NCBI RefSeq assembly: GCF_008180155.1
Contig: NZ_VSZS01000057.1
Coordinates: forward strand, 1 to 64,000
Length of the DNA: 64,000 nt
Direction of reading: 5' to 3'
Origin: Neoaquamicrobium microcysteis
Lineage (GTDB): Bacteria; Pseudomonadota; Alphaproteobacteria; Rhizobiales; Rhizobiaceae
The position numbers and the translations under genes are program-made. Positions 1 through 9,082 of the stretch are shown piece by piece; positions within the stretch are counted from its first letter, which is position 1; the number at the start of each line of letters is the position of its first letter. The notes under the pieces were generated by a model. It was not told the origin of the DNA and ran no database searches. It saw only the letters and a program-made list of their open reading frames with translations.

Positions 1-767
1 ACCGCCTTCGCCATCTCGCCGATCTCGTCGCCGCGATCAACCGCCGGAACCTCGACCGCGTTGTCGCCAGACGCAAGACGACCCATAACACCCGTCAGGG
101 ACGTGACGGGCGAGGCGATCATACGCGTCAAGAAGTAGCCGAGCATGATCGCGATGACGACTGCAATGCCGACACCGACATAGAGCACGCGCTCGGTGAG
201 CACGGTTGCGGCATCGCGCAACTGGATGGCACTCGCGGACTCTGCGCGCTCGTATTCGAGCAGGGCATCCATCGCGTCCTCGACGACGGACATGTGCTGG
301 TCGGCCTGCCCGTCCGGGCCGATCATGTCCAGAACCTTGTATCGGAAGATGGGGTTCGCGAAGAGCGTCACACCCTCGTCCACGACCTCGCGCTGCCAGG
401 TATCCATTGCGGCTGTGGCGGCATCGAGCTGGGCTGCGATCTCGGCTTCACCCTCATGGCCCGCTCTGGCCTGTCGAAGCTGCGTCAGGTGGGCGTCGAA
501 GGCGGCGCGATGCGCGGCCAGCCGTTCGAGATAGTAGCCGTTGTTGGTGAGCAGGAACCCGCGATAGGAGTTTTCCTGCCGCGCAAGCCTGAATTGCGCA
601 TTGGTGATGATGTCAATGGAGGTGCCCGCCCTGTCTTCGGCATACACCGCATCTTCGAGCCTTTGCAGGTTCCAGAAGATGACGGCCGTCATGACCACGA
701 TGGTCGTGATGACGGCTGCAAAAGCGAGCCCCAGCTTGTGCGCGATTTTCAGATTTGTGAACGACAC
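1..767 (-). CDS. methyl-accepting chemotaxis protein, N-terminal part (cut by window edge)
   Basis: This is the sensory half of a chemoreceptor in the inner membrane. Reading the minus strand from a GTG at 767 gives about 255 residues: a first membrane segment near residues 12-32, a mostly helical periplasmic region rich in Glu, Ala and Arg (a four-helix-bundle sensor by appearance), a second membrane segment near 192-212, and then a HAMP domain ending in DEIGEMAKA at the window edge. The signalling domain lies outside the window. A purine-rich stretch (TTGGGGGT) precedes the GTG. The family call rests on topology plus HAMP; a histidine kinase could begin the same way, but the sensor type favours an MCP. 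The ligand is not readable. Confidence 0.8.
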   Translation of the reverse strand, partial: MSFTNLKIAHKLGLAFAAVITTIVVMTAVIFWNLQRLEDAVYAEDRAGTSIDIITNAQFRLARQENSYRGFLLTNNGYYLERLAAHRAAFDAHLTQLRQARAGHEGEAEIAAQLDAATAAMDTWQREVVDEGVTLFANPIFRYKVLDMIGPDGQADQHMSVVEDAMDALLEYERAESASAIQLRDAATVLTERVLYVGVGIAVVIAIMLGYFLTRMIASPVTSLTGVMGRLASGDNAVEVPAVDRGDEIGEMAKA

Positions 768-1059
768 GGCGACCCCCAAGTCTCGTGATCCCGCCCCGGT
801 GCGTCTCACGCTCCGGAGCTCCCCGCGCACACCCATTCCCCCGAGCGTGCACCTCACTCATGTCGTGACAAACTTAATAAGCGCCTAATAAACCCTTGCC
901 TGAACCGCTAAAAGTTAAGGATATCGGCGCTGAGGGGCAATTTGTTTCGAGTCCGAATCGGACCTTGCCCATCATAAGGTGTCACGGTCGCCGCTGCACG
1001 AGAGGCGCTCGGGTAATCCGCCGAGATCGTTTCGAGAGCGAATCGAAGTGTGGGGCTAA

Positions 1060-2319
1060 TCAGGACAACGCACCGACGACGCGCAGCTGAAGCTGGTCGA
1101 GATGCCTTCGGATATGGGCTGCCTCCGCCGGCGTCTTGGCGATGGAGATCGCCTTTTCGAATGCGCCGCGCGCCTCGCGGTCGCGACCCAGTTCGAGCAG
1201 CAGCGCGCCGCGCACGCCATGGAAATGGAAATAGCCGGAAAGGGGTCCGGCAAGCGGCTCGATCAGGTCGAGCGCGGCGGCAGGCCCCTCATGCTTCGAC
1301 ACCGCGACGGCCCGGTTGAGCGTCACGACCGGCGACGGGCTCAGCACTTCCAGCATGCGGTAGTACTGTCCGATCGCAGACCAGTCGGTGTCGCTCGCCT
1401 GTCTGGCCTTGGCGTGCTCGTAGGCGATGGCGGCCTGAATCTGGTATGCGCCGGGACGGCTGTGACGGGCGGCCTTCTCGATCAGGGCTGCGGCTTCGTC
1501 GATGAGCTTGCCGCGCCACAGGCTGCGATCCTGATCGTCAAGCAGGATGATTTCGCCCTCGGCGTCGAGGCGGGCGGGCACGCGGGCGTGCTGGAACAGC
1601 ATCAGGGCGACCAGCCCCATCAGCTCAGGTTCGGCCGGGAACATGCGCAGCAACAGGTAGCCGAGCCTTATCGCCTCGTCGCAGAGCGGCTCGCGGATAT
1701 GGGCCTCGCCGCCGCTGGCCGAATAGCCCTCGTTGAAGAGCAGGTAGACCATGGCGGCGACGGTGGCGATGCGCTCCACCCGCTCGGCGGCCGAAGGCGT
1801 CTCGAACGCTATGCCCGCGGCGGCCACCTTGCGCTTGGCGCGGGTGATGCGCTGCTCCATCGCCGCTTCCGATACGAGGAAGGCGCTGGCGATCTCCTCC
1901 ACCGTGAGGCCGGACACGATGCGCAGCGCCAGCGCGATCTGCTGCGTGGAGGGCAGGTCGGGATGGCAGCAAATGAAGAGCAGCCGCAGCACGTCGTCAC
2001 GATAGTCGGCGCTGTCGAGGCGCTCGGCCATGGACGGCTCGGCGTCTTCCAGATCCGACAGGACCTCCTCGTCCGGCAGCGCCTGCTGGCGGCTGCGCTT
2101 GCGGATATCGTCCACGCCCGCATTGCGGCCGACGAAGATCAGCCATGCAGCAGGATCGCGGGGCGGCCCCTTGCGAGGCCAGTTCTTCAACGCCCGAAGG
2201 CAGGCTTCCTGAAAGGCTTCCTCGGCCGTATCGAGATCGCGGAAATAGCGCATCAGCGCGCCCACGACCTGCGGACGAACCGCGGAAAGGGCCTGATCTA
2301 TCCAGGAAAGGTCGTTCAC
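1060..2319 (-). CDS. ECF-type RNA polymerase sigma factor with long C-terminal TPR-like extension
   Basis: This 419-residue protein redirects RNA polymerase to an unknown regulon. Sigma region 2 lies near residues 10-75 (EEAFQEACLRALKNWP, then the AWLIFVGRNAGVDDIRKR stretch) and region 4 near 110-165 (GLTVEEIASAFLVSEAAMEQRI). The remaining roughly 240 residues form a helical, TPR-like extension (YQIQAAIAYEHA, TLNRAVAVSK, ARGAFEKAI). Such an extension together with an upstream YCII/DGPF gene is the signature of the ECF42 group. The GTG start at 2319 overlaps the stop of the YCII gene as GTGA, so the two genes are translationally coupled. No anti-sigma factor gene is nearby, which fits this group. 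Confidence 0.9.
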   Translation of the reverse strand: MNDLSWIDQALSAVRPQVVGALMRYFRDLDTAEEAFQEACLRALKNWPRKGPPRDPAAWLIFVGRNAGVDDIRKRSRQQALPDEEVLSDLEDAEPSMAERLDSADYRDDVLRLLFICCHPDLPSTQQIALALRIVSGLTVEEIASAFLVSEAAMEQRITRAKRKVAAAGIAFETPSAAERVERIATVAAMVYLLFNEGYSASGGEAHIREPLCDEAIRLGYLLLRMFPAEPELMGLVALMLFQHARVPARLDAEGEIILLDDQDRSLWRGKLIDEAAALIEKAARHSRPGAYQIQAAIAYEHAKARQASDTDWSAIGQYYRMLEVLSPSPVVTLNRAVAVSKHEGPAAALDLIEPLAGPLSGYFHFHGVRGALLLELGRDREARGAFEKAISIAKTPAEAAHIRRHLDQLQLRVVGALS

Positions 2320-2684
2320 TTTGCCTCCGAAGGGGGTAGGTAGGCGGAGATCGGCCGCACCTCGATGCCGCCGAATTCCCGTTCGCGCGCCAGATGCCTG
2401 CCGGCGTCGATCGCGTCTTCGAGCGAGGCGCAGTCGACGATCCAGAAGCCCAGAAGCTGCTCCTTGGTCTCGGCGAACGGCCCGTCGATCACCATCGGGT
2501 CCTGCCCGGCCTTGACGAAGGTGGCGGCCGTGGTGGGCATCAGCCGCAGGCGTGGCCCGAAGGAACTCTTTGCGACGATCTTCTCTTCGGCCGCACGCAC
2601 GCGGCCCATCATCGCGTCGTCTTCCTCCTTGGAAAGACCGCAGACCGCCGCCTCGTTGTTGTAGCAGAGAAGGGCATAAAGCAT
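2316..2684 (-). CDS. YCII/DGPF-domain protein, partner of the ECF sigma factor
   Basis: This small 122-residue protein has the YCII-related ferredoxin-like fold. The DGPF signature is present as VIDGPFAETKEQLLGFW, along with the usual MLYALLCYN start. DGPF proteins are regularly encoded with ECF42 sigma factors; their biochemical role is not settled. Here the gene lies directly upstream of the sigma gene and overlaps it by four bases. A second DGPF protein at 45857-46210 keeps the same core motif but has no sigma gene beside it. Confidence 0.88.
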   Translation of the reverse strand: MLYALLCYNNEAAVCGLSKEEDDAMMGRVRAAEEKIVAKSSFGPRLRLMPTTAATFVKAGQDPMVIDGPFAETKEQLLGFWIVDCASLEDAIDAGRHLAREREFGGIEVRPISAYLPPSEAK

Positions 2685-2787
2685 GACGCTTCCTCATCGT
2701 TCGGTTCAAGGACGCGCGACTATGCTCCCGGCAGACAGGCCGGTCCAATTTTTTCGCCGGCTGGATCAAGAGGTGGGAGCGGGAAGC

Positions 2788-5700
2788 CTAGCCCGGCAAT
2801 CCGGCCTCCATCTCGGCTCTCACCTTGCGCGCCGCATCCTCCTTGACGGGACCGTAGCCGCGTATCTGCATCGGCTTTTCCATCAGCGCGCACAGTGCCT
2901 CGTGTGTCTCCGATGACAGCCGCGCAAGGGCGGCCTCGACCTTTCGCTCGTACCAACCGATCAATTCGCGCTCCACGCGCCGCTCGGCCGTGTAGCCGAA
3001 GGGATCGAGCGGGGTGCCCCGCAGCCGCTTCATCCGCGCCAGGAGGGCGAGCGGCGTCCTGATCCACGGGCCGAAGCTGCGCTTGCGCGGGCGTCCGCGC
3101 GCGTCCCTTTCGCCGCCGAGGAAGGGCGGCGCGAGATGATGCACGATGCGAAAATCGCCCTCGAACTCCTGAGCCAGCCGTGCCTCGAAGCCGGTCTGCA
3201 TATGCAGGCGCGCCACCTCGTACTCGTCCTTGCAGGCCATGAGCTTGAACAGCGAACGCGCCACCGCAACCGTCAAGCGCTCGGACCCTAAAAGCCCCTC
3301 CGCCTTGCGAACGCGCTCTACCAGTTTCCGGTAACGGCCAGCATAGGCCGCATCCTGATAGTCGGCGAGGAACGAAGAACGCCGGCTAACGATCTCGTCG
3401 AGCGTCTCGCCGCCGGCCTTCGCGGGCGCGATCAGTTCGCCGAGCTTTTCCGGCACAACGGCGGCGATGCGGCCGAGCAGGAAGGCCCTGTGGTTCGCCT
3501 CGACGGCAACGCCGTTGAGCACGATGGCCTGTGCGAGCGCAGCGCCGCCCAGCGGCACGAGGCCCTGCTGCCAGGCAAAGCCGAGCATCATCACGTTGGC
3601 GAACACGGTGTCGCCCATCAGCCGCTCGGCCAGATGGTTGGCGTCGATGGCGGCCAGCCCACCCTCGCCGCTCACTTCACGGATCGCGCCCAGCCGCCGA
3701 TCAACGGCGAGGTCGGCATCGCGTTTGCGCACAATATCGCCGGTCGGCATCTTCGCCAGATTGACGACCGCCTTCATGCCCGGGCGGTAACTGGCCGATG
3801 CCTTGGGCGAGGTGGAGACGACGATGTCGCAGCCGATCAGCGCGTCGGCCGCGCCCCTATCTATGCGCACCTGATTGATCGCCTCCGGCTTCTGCGCCAG
3901 TCTGACGAAGGACAGAACCGGCCCGAACTTCTGCGCGAACCCGGTGAAATCGAGCACCGACGAGCCCTTCGCCTCCAGATGCGCGGCCATCGTGACCAGC
4001 GCACCGACCGTAACGACGCCGGTCCCGCCGACGCCGGTGATGAGCAGATCGTAGGGCCGGTCGAGCGCCGGCAGTTCCGGCTGGGGCAGGCAGGCCGCAA
4101 GTGCGGTGAGGTCCAATTCTGCGCCCGTCTTCTTTCTGCGCCTTGCGCCCTCGAGCGTGACGAAGGAGGGGCAGAAGCCGTTGGTGCACGAGAAGTCCTT
4201 GTTGCAGGAAGACTGGTTGATGCGGCGCTTCGTGCCGAACTCCGTCTCGATGGGCTCGACCGACAGACAGTTGGATTCGACGGAGCAGTCGCCGCACCCC
4301 TCGCAGACGAGCTCGTTGATGACGACGACCCGGGCAGGGTCCTCCATCGTTCCGCGCTTGCGGCGCTTGCGCTTCTCGGTCGCGCAGGTCTGTTCGTATA
4401 TCAGGACGGAAACGCCCTTCACCTCGCGCAACTCGCGCTGGACGGCGTCGAGGTCGCGCCGGTGGTGGATGGTGGTGCCGGCTGGAAAATCCCGGACCGC
4501 GAATTTATCGGGCTGGTCGCTGACGAGCGCGATGCGCTCCACACCCTCGGCCCGCACCTCCTGCGCGATGGCATGGACGGAGACGGGCCCGTCCACCGGC
4601 TGCCCGCCGGTCATGGCGACGGCGTCGTTGTAGAGGATCTTGTAGGTGATGTTCGCCTTCGCCGCGATGGCCTGCCGGATCGCCATCGAGCCGGAGTGGT
4701 AATAGGTCCCCTCGCCGAGGTTCTGGAAGATGTGGCCCTTGCCGGTGAACAGCGAGGAAGCCGCCCAGTTCACGCCCTCGCCGCCCATCTGGATGAGCGA
4801 CGTCGTCTCGCGGTCCATCCATGACGCCATGAAATGGCAGCCGATGCCGGCCAGCGCCTTGGAACCCTCCGGCACCTTGGTGGACGTGTTGTGTGGGCAG
4901 CCCGAGCAGAAATACGGCGTGCGGGTTGCCCCTTCGACGCTGATCGAGATGGCCGGAGCCTGCGTTATCCGTGCCGCGCGCTCCATGAACCCCTGGTCCG
5001 GAAACACACCGTCGAGCCGCTTCGCCACTATGGGCACGAGCTGGCGTGGCGACAGTTCGCCGGTCCACGGGATGAGGCGTTCGCCGTTCTCGTCGCGCTT
5101 GCCCACCATGACGCGCGGTTTGTGGCCTGGCCAGTCGTAGAAATATTCCTTGAACTGGCTCTCGATGATGCCGCGCTTTTCCTCGACGACCAGCACCTCT
5201 TCCTTGTCGCGCACGAAGTCGAGCGCGTCGCGGCGGGCAAGCGGCCAGACCATGCCGACCTTGTATATGTCGATGCCGAGTTCGCGACACTCCGCCTCGC
5301 CGATGCCCAGCAGCCGCAGCGCCTCCATCAGGTCGAGATGGCCCTTGCCGGTGGTCACGATCCCGAAGCGTGCACGTCTCACGTCGTAGATGTGCCGGTC
5401 AAGCCGATTGGCTTCCGCGAAGGCGAACACGGCCTGCTTCTTGGCCTCCATCCGCTCCTCGATCTGCGGGCCGGGGAGATCCGGCCAGCGATAGTGCAAC
5501 CCTGTCGATGGCGGCGTGAAGTCGGGTGTCTCGAAACGGCGATCAGGCAGGAGATCGAAAGAGGCGGCCGATTCCACCGTCTCCGAGATGGCCTTGAAGC
5601 CCACCCACATGCCGGAGTACCGCGACAGCGCGTAGCCCCATTCGCCGAACGCGAGATATTCCGACACGCTGGCGGGGTTAAGCGTCGGCATGAACCACGC

Positions 5701-6213
5701 CATGAACGCCACGTCGGACTGATGCGGCATCGAAGACGAGACGCACCCGTGATCGTCGCCCGCCACCACCAGCACGCCTCCATGAGGCGACGAGCCGTAG
5801 GCGTTGCCGTGCTTCAGCGCATCGCCCGCGCGGTCGACGCCGGGGCCCTTCCCGTACCACATGGCGAAAACGCCCTCGACCTTGCGGTCGGGGTTGGTCT
5901 CTACCTGCTGGGAGCCCAGAACTGCTGTGGCCGCCAGATCCTCGTTCACCGCCGGCAGGAACTCGATACCGGCATCGGCCACGAGCTTCTTGTTCTTCCA
6001 CAATTCGAGATCGACGCCACCAAGCGGCGAGCCCCGATAGCCGGAGATGAAGCCGCCGGTGTTCAATCCCGCTTCGCGGTCGCGCCGCGCCTGATCCAGC
6101 GCGATACGCACCAGAGCCTGAGTGCCGGTCATGAACACGCGGCCGGAATTCTGGGCGTAGCGGTCTTCGAGGCGGTAGCGCTTGAGATCGCGGAGCGGCG
6201 GATGCGCGGTCAT
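2788..6213 (-). CDS. indolepyruvate:ferredoxin oxidoreductase, fused alpha-beta form
   Basis: This 1141-residue cytoplasmic enzyme oxidatively decarboxylates aryl 2-oxoacids such as indolepyruvate to acyl-CoA and passes electrons to ferredoxin. Seen in order: an N-terminal pyruvate-oxidoreductase-like region (GGFISGYRGSPLGG), a CSGCPHNTS motif and a thiamine-diphosphate region (GGEGVNWAAS, then NDAVAMTGG), a cysteine-rich iron-sulfur stretch (CEGCGDCSVESNC, followed by CNKDFSCTNGFCP), and a C-terminal IorB-like Rossmann part (GVGGTGVVTVG). Start choice: the ATG at 6213 has AAGGAGG five bases upstream; an earlier in-frame ATG at 6243 lacks this. It is divergent from an Lrp-type regulator gene, its likely controller. 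Confidence 0.95.
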   Translation of the reverse strand: MTAHPPLRDLKRYRLEDRYAQNSGRVFMTGTQALVRIALDQARRDREAGLNTGGFISGYRGSPLGGVDLELWKNKKLVADAGIEFLPAVNEDLAATAVLGSQQVETNPDRKVEGVFAMWYGKGPGVDRAGDALKHGNAYGSSPHGGVLVVAGDDHGCVSSSMPHQSDVAFMAWFMPTLNPASVSEYLAFGEWGYALSRYSGMWVGFKAISETVESAASFDLLPDRRFETPDFTPPSTGLHYRWPDLPGPQIEERMEAKKQAVFAFAEANRLDRHIYDVRRARFGIVTTGKGHLDLMEALRLLGIGEAECRELGIDIYKVGMVWPLARRDALDFVRDKEEVLVVEEKRGIIESQFKEYFYDWPGHKPRVMVGKRDENGERLIPWTGELSPRQLVPIVAKRLDGVFPDQGFMERAARITQAPAISISVEGATRTPYFCSGCPHNTSTKVPEGSKALAGIGCHFMASWMDRETTSLIQMGGEGVNWAASSLFTGKGHIFQNLGEGTYYHSGSMAIRQAIAAKANITYKILYNDAVAMTGGQPVDGPVSVHAIAQEVRAEGVERIALVSDQPDKFAVRDFPAGTTIHHRRDLDAVQRELREVKGVSVLIYEQTCATEKRKRRKRGTMEDPARVVVINELVCEGCGDCSVESNCLSVEPIETEFGTKRRINQSSCNKDFSCTNGFCPSFVTLEGARRRKKTGAELDLTALAACLPQPELPALDRPYDLLITGVGGTGVVTVGALVTMAAHLEAKGSSVLDFTGFAQKFGPVLSFVRLAQKPEAINQVRIDRGAADALIGCDIVVSTSPKASASYRPGMKAVVNLAKMPTGDIVRKRDADLAVDRRLGAIREVSGEGGLAAIDANHLAERLMGDTVFANVMMLGFAWQQGLVPLGGAALAQAIVLNGVAVEANHRAFLLGRIAAVVPEKLGELIAPAKAGGETLDEIVSRRSSFLADYQDAAYAGRYRKLVERVRKAEGLLGSERLTVAVARSLFKLMACKDEYEVARLHMQTGFEARLAQEFEGDFRIVHHLAPPFLGGERDARGRPRKRSFGPWIRTPLALLARMKRLRGTPLDPFGYTAERRVERELIGWYERKVEAALARLSSETHEALCALMEKPMQIRGYGPVKEDAARKVRAEMEAGLPG

Positions 6214-6328
6214 GGGTGCCTCCTTGCAGGTGCCTATCCTCATGATAGCGCCGTTGGTCTGGCAGAACTTTCCAGAATGCCTCGCAATCAGATCGTTCTT
6301 GGCATATCCTTTCGTTCAGAAGGAGAAT

Positions 6329-6367
6329 ATGAAAGAAATGACCGACTGGCAGGCGCTCGATGGATGA
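6329..6367 (+). CDS. possible 12-codon leader ORF coupled to the Lrp-type regulator
   Basis: A short reading frame, MKEMTDWQALDG, has a strong ribosome binding site (AAGGAG, four bases before its ATG). Its TGA stop overlaps the ATG of the regulator gene at 6360. The regulator itself has no recognisable Shine-Dalgarno sequence at its start, and an in-frame TGA a few codons upstream rules out a longer regulator. The simplest reading is that ribosomes load on the mini-ORF and re-initiate on the regulator. Whether the single Trp codon matters is unknown. Confidence 0.45.
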   Translation: MKEMTDWQALDG

Positions 6368-6821
6368 ACTGACGGAACAGGATCGGCGCCTGCTACGCGT
6401 CCTGCAGACTAATGCCCGCATCTCGAACCAGGAGCTGGCCGACGAGGCAGGCATGTCGCCCTCGGCGTGCTGGCGGCGCGTGCGTGCGCTCGAGGAAACA
6501 GGTGTCATCCGCCGCTACGCGGCTATCGTCGACGCTTCCCGAACCGGCCAGAAATTCCACGCCATCGCCCATGTCATGCTGACGCGCCACGACCACCGGC
6601 ACGTCGATACCTTCATTGCCGAGGTCCAGCGCCGCCCTGAGGTGCTCGACTGTTTCGCCACCACCGGCGACGCCGACTATCACCTGCGTGTGGTTTGCGA
6701 GGATCTGGATGCCTACAACCGCTTCCTCGAAGGCTTTCTCTTCCGCCTGCCGGGGATCGCGAATGTCCGCACCAACCTCGTGCTCAAGGACATCAAGCAG
6801 GAGACCGCTGTGCCGCTATGA
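6360..6821 (+). CDS. Lrp/AsnC family transcriptional regulator
   Basis: This 153-residue protein has an N-terminal helix-turn-helix (residues about 8-50: ARISNQELADEAGMSPSACWRRV) and a C-terminal RAM/ACT-like effector domain (residues about 65-145), the standard Lrp layout and length. It is transcribed divergently from the indolepyruvate ferredoxin oxidoreductase gene, with about 145 bp between the two starts, so control of that gene in response to an amino or aryl-oxo acid is likely. Translation probably depends on the upstream mini-ORF at 6329-6367. Confidence 0.92.
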   Translation: MDELTEQDRRLLRVLQTNARISNQELADEAGMSPSACWRRVRALEETGVIRRYAAIVDASRTGQKFHAIAHVMLTRHDHRHVDTFIAEVQRRPEVLDCFATTGDADYHLRVVCEDLDAYNRFLEGFLFRLPGIANVRTNLVLKDIKQETAVPL

Positions 6822-6934
6822 CGGCGGCTTGCGCGTAAGACATTCTTCACCACACAGGCATCTTTCGCGAGACTGAAACGGTCCGGCCATGTGCCGCATG
6901 ATACAAGCGGATCCTCCATCCGGACACGGCATCA

Positions 6935-8074
6935 GTGATCGACCAGAGTTCCCTTTTCATATCGGCCGGCATATGTGCGGCCGCCCTTGCACTGACCATG
7001 CTGAGCGTCTGGCTGCACAATCGCGACGACCGCTTTCTTATCGGCTGGACGGCGGGCATGCTGCTGCTGGGATGCGGCGTCATCCTCTATTCGGTTATGC
7101 CGCCCGACAACATGGCCATCGTGGCCACAGCCTTCACCATGGAAGTGGTCGGCTTCGTGATCGTGTTCGTCGCGGCCCGACAGTTTACCGGCAGTCAAAC
7201 CTCGCTCCTGCAGGTCAGCGCGCTGCTTTTGACGGTGGTTCCGGTGACGCTGCCGATACTGCTCGGCTTCGACGGCCTCGGCATCATGATCTACAATTTC
7301 CTGGCAGGCGGCTTCCTCGCCGCAACGGCGGGCCAGTACTGGAACGCGCGCTCGGAAGCGCCCTCTTCGATGGCGGTGCTGTGCCTGCTCTATATGCTGG
7401 CGGCGCTATCGTTCTTCGCCTGCGGCACCATCCTCATGCATGAGGCAGAATGGATCATGGGCGCCCGGCCGGACAACTGGGCCGAGCACTTCAATGCCAT
7501 CATGTGCATCGTCGGCATAACCGGCATCGGCGCACTCTCGCTGGGCCTGAACCATGCCCGCGCGGCAAGACGCCATCGGCTGGAGGCGCGCACCGACATG
7601 TTGACCGGGCTGCTCAACCGCCGCGCCCTCTTCGATAGCATGGCGACGCAGGACCTACGCCCCGGCCACGCGATCATCGCGTTCGACCTCGACGGCTTCA
7701 AAGCCATCAACGACCGCCATGGCCACGCGGCGGGCGATGCGGTGCTGCGCTGCTTTTCCGACGCGGTGCGGATGAATCTGCGCGACGGCGATATTGCCGC
7801 GCGAACCGGAGGCGAGGAATTCGTGCTGGTGTTGCGCGACGCATCCTTCAAGCTCGCCACGAGCACCGCGGAACGCATTCGCGCCATCTTCGCCGAGAAC
7901 GAGGTTGCTACCGCCAAGGGGCCGCTTTCAGGCACCGCCAGCGCGGGCGTCGCACTCGTGGAGAATAACGGCGAAAGCTTCGAGGAAGTGCTGCATCGTG
8001 CCGACACGTCGCTCTACCGGGCGAAGGCTGGCGGCCGCAACAGGGTCGTGGCGGAACTTCAGGCCGTAGCCTGA
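6935..8074 (+). CDS. membrane-bound diguanylate cyclase (GGDEF)
   Basis: This 379-residue protein makes cyclic di-GMP. About six hydrophobic segments occupy residues 5-205, followed by a GGDEF domain (residues about 220-375). The active-site loop is RTGGEEF, and an RxxD inhibitory site (RDGD) lies five residues before it, so product inhibition should operate. No EAL domain is present. The sensory membrane region has no recognised ligand domain. Start is the GTG at 6935. It follows the Lrp gene by 113 bp and is probably a separate unit. Confidence 0.93.
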   Translation: MIDQSSLFISAGICAAALALTMLSVWLHNRDDRFLIGWTAGMLLLGCGVILYSVMPPDNMAIVATAFTMEVVGFVIVFVAARQFTGSQTSLLQVSALLLTVVPVTLPILLGFDGLGIMIYNFLAGGFLAATAGQYWNARSEAPSSMAVLCLLYMLAALSFFACGTILMHEAEWIMGARPDNWAEHFNAIMCIVGITGIGALSLGLNHARAARRHRLEARTDMLTGLLNRRALFDSMATQDLRPGHAIIAFDLDGFKAINDRHGHAAGDAVLRCFSDAVRMNLRDGDIAARTGGEEFVLVLRDASFKLATSTAERIRAIFAENEVATAKGPLSGTASAGVALVENNGESFEEVLHRADTSLYRAKAGGRNRVVAELQAVA

Positions 8075-8083
8075 GGCGAGAAG

Positions 8084-8911
8084 TCAGCCTACGAAGGCGC
8101 GTTCGACGACGAATTCCGCCGGCTTGTTGTTCGAGCCTTCGGTGAGCCCGAAACCCTCAACAAGCGTCTTCACGTCGCGGATCATGTCCATCGAGCCGCA
8201 GATCATCACACGATCGACTGCGGGGTCGAAGGGCGAGGTGCCGGTATCCCTGAACAGCTGGCCGCTCTCGATCAGCGTGGTGATGCGGCCCATGCGCACG
8301 AAGGCCTCACGAGTCGTCGTCGCATGGTGCACGAAGCGCCCGTTGACGAGTTCGCCGATCAGCGGGTCGGCGCCAAGGTCGCGCGCCAGTTCCTCGCCAT
8401 AGGCGAGCTCCGCGACATCGCGCGTGGTGTGGGTGAGGATGACCTGCTCGAACTTCTCGTAGGTCTCGGGGTCGCGCATCAGGCTGGCGAAGGGTGCGAT
8501 GCCTGTGCCGGTCGAGATCATCCACAAACGGCTTCCCGGCGTCAGCGCATCCAGCACCAGCGTGCCGGTCGACTTCTGGCGCATCAGAACGGTATCGCCG
8601 GGCTGGATCTTCTGCAGGTGCTGCGTCAGCGGGCCGTCGGGCACCTTGATGGAGAAGAACTCCAGTTCCTCGTCCCACGAGGGACTTGCTATGGAATAGG
8701 CCCGGAACACCGGCTTCTCCGCATTCGGCAGCCCGATCATGACGAACTCGCCCGAGCGGAAGCGAAAGCTCTGCGGACGCGTGATGCGGAAGGAGAACAG
8801 GCGATCCGTATAATGCCTCACCGAAACCACGCGCTCGGCATGAACGCCGGCTGGAATGGGAAACTCGATCGGGCGTGCGGTGCCGATGTCCTGGCGCGCG
8901 GCTGTGTTCAT
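8084..8911 (-). CDS. fpr: ferredoxin--NADP+ reductase
   Basis: This 275-residue flavoprotein moves electrons between NADPH and ferredoxin or flavodoxin. The FAD-binding motif RAYSIAS is seen, followed by the NADP region GTGIAPFASLMRDP, a CGSMDM segment and the C-terminal EFVVERAFVG typical of bacterial Fpr. The ATG at 8911 has AGGA eight bases upstream; an ATG at 8920 is also possible. The gene is divergent from hyuA, and the shared 170 bp promoter region carries one of three similar palindromes linked to the nicotinate-like block. This suggests it may feed low-potential electrons to the reductase encoded at 14733-16259; that role is inferred from position only. Confidence 0.92.
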   Translation of the reverse strand: MNTAARQDIGTARPIEFPIPAGVHAERVVSVRHYTDRLFSFRITRPQSFRFRSGEFVMIGLPNAEKPVFRAYSIASPSWDEELEFFSIKVPDGPLTQHLQKIQPGDTVLMRQKSTGTLVLDALTPGSRLWMISTGTGIAPFASLMRDPETYEKFEQVILTHTTRDVAELAYGEELARDLGADPLIGELVNGRFVHHATTTREAFVRMGRITTLIESGQLFRDTGTSPFDPAVDRVMICGSMDMIRDVKTLVEGFGLTEGSNNKPAEFVVERAFVG

Positions 8912-8984
8912 CGATGGCATCCTGTGCTGACGGGTGGCCGGAAGAAGGTCTCGGCGGGTGGAAGGTCTGCGCTTGCCACCCGAG

Positions 8985-9004
8985 ATTATTAGTATACAAA
9001 TGAT
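8985..9004. promoter_or_regulatory. candidate operator, site A (fpr/hyuA intergenic)
   Basis: A 20-bp imperfect palindrome, ATTATTAGTA followed by TACAAATGAT (8 of 10 arm positions match), lies between the divergent fpr and hyuA starts. The right arm recurs almost unchanged at 19899-19908 (TGCAAATGAT), and a weaker relative is at 25314-25333. Length and symmetry suit a dimeric winged-helix regulator; the MarR protein encoded at 12868-13287 is the natural candidate. Confidence 0.5.
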
Positions 9005-9082
9005 TATTGCGTCAAGATCAGAGCATAGGGCGGTATTCCAAATTGTGCTTCTTCGGCAGTTTCTCCGTTTCGGAAATCCCGC

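Noticed and set aside
1102-2343. 413-codon plus-strand frame opposite the sigma factor gene
   Set aside because: The antisense frame shows no domain, and the minus-strand protein has complete sigma regions 2 and 4.
2320-2769. Extension of the sigma factor by 150 residues upstream of the GTG
   Set aside because: This part runs through the YCII gene in another frame and has no sigma-like sequence; the GTGA overlap gives a natural start.
3490-4824. 444-codon plus-strand frame within the indolepyruvate oxidoreductase gene
   Set aside because: It is antisense to conserved iron-sulfur and thiamine motifs and lacks any protein signature of its own.
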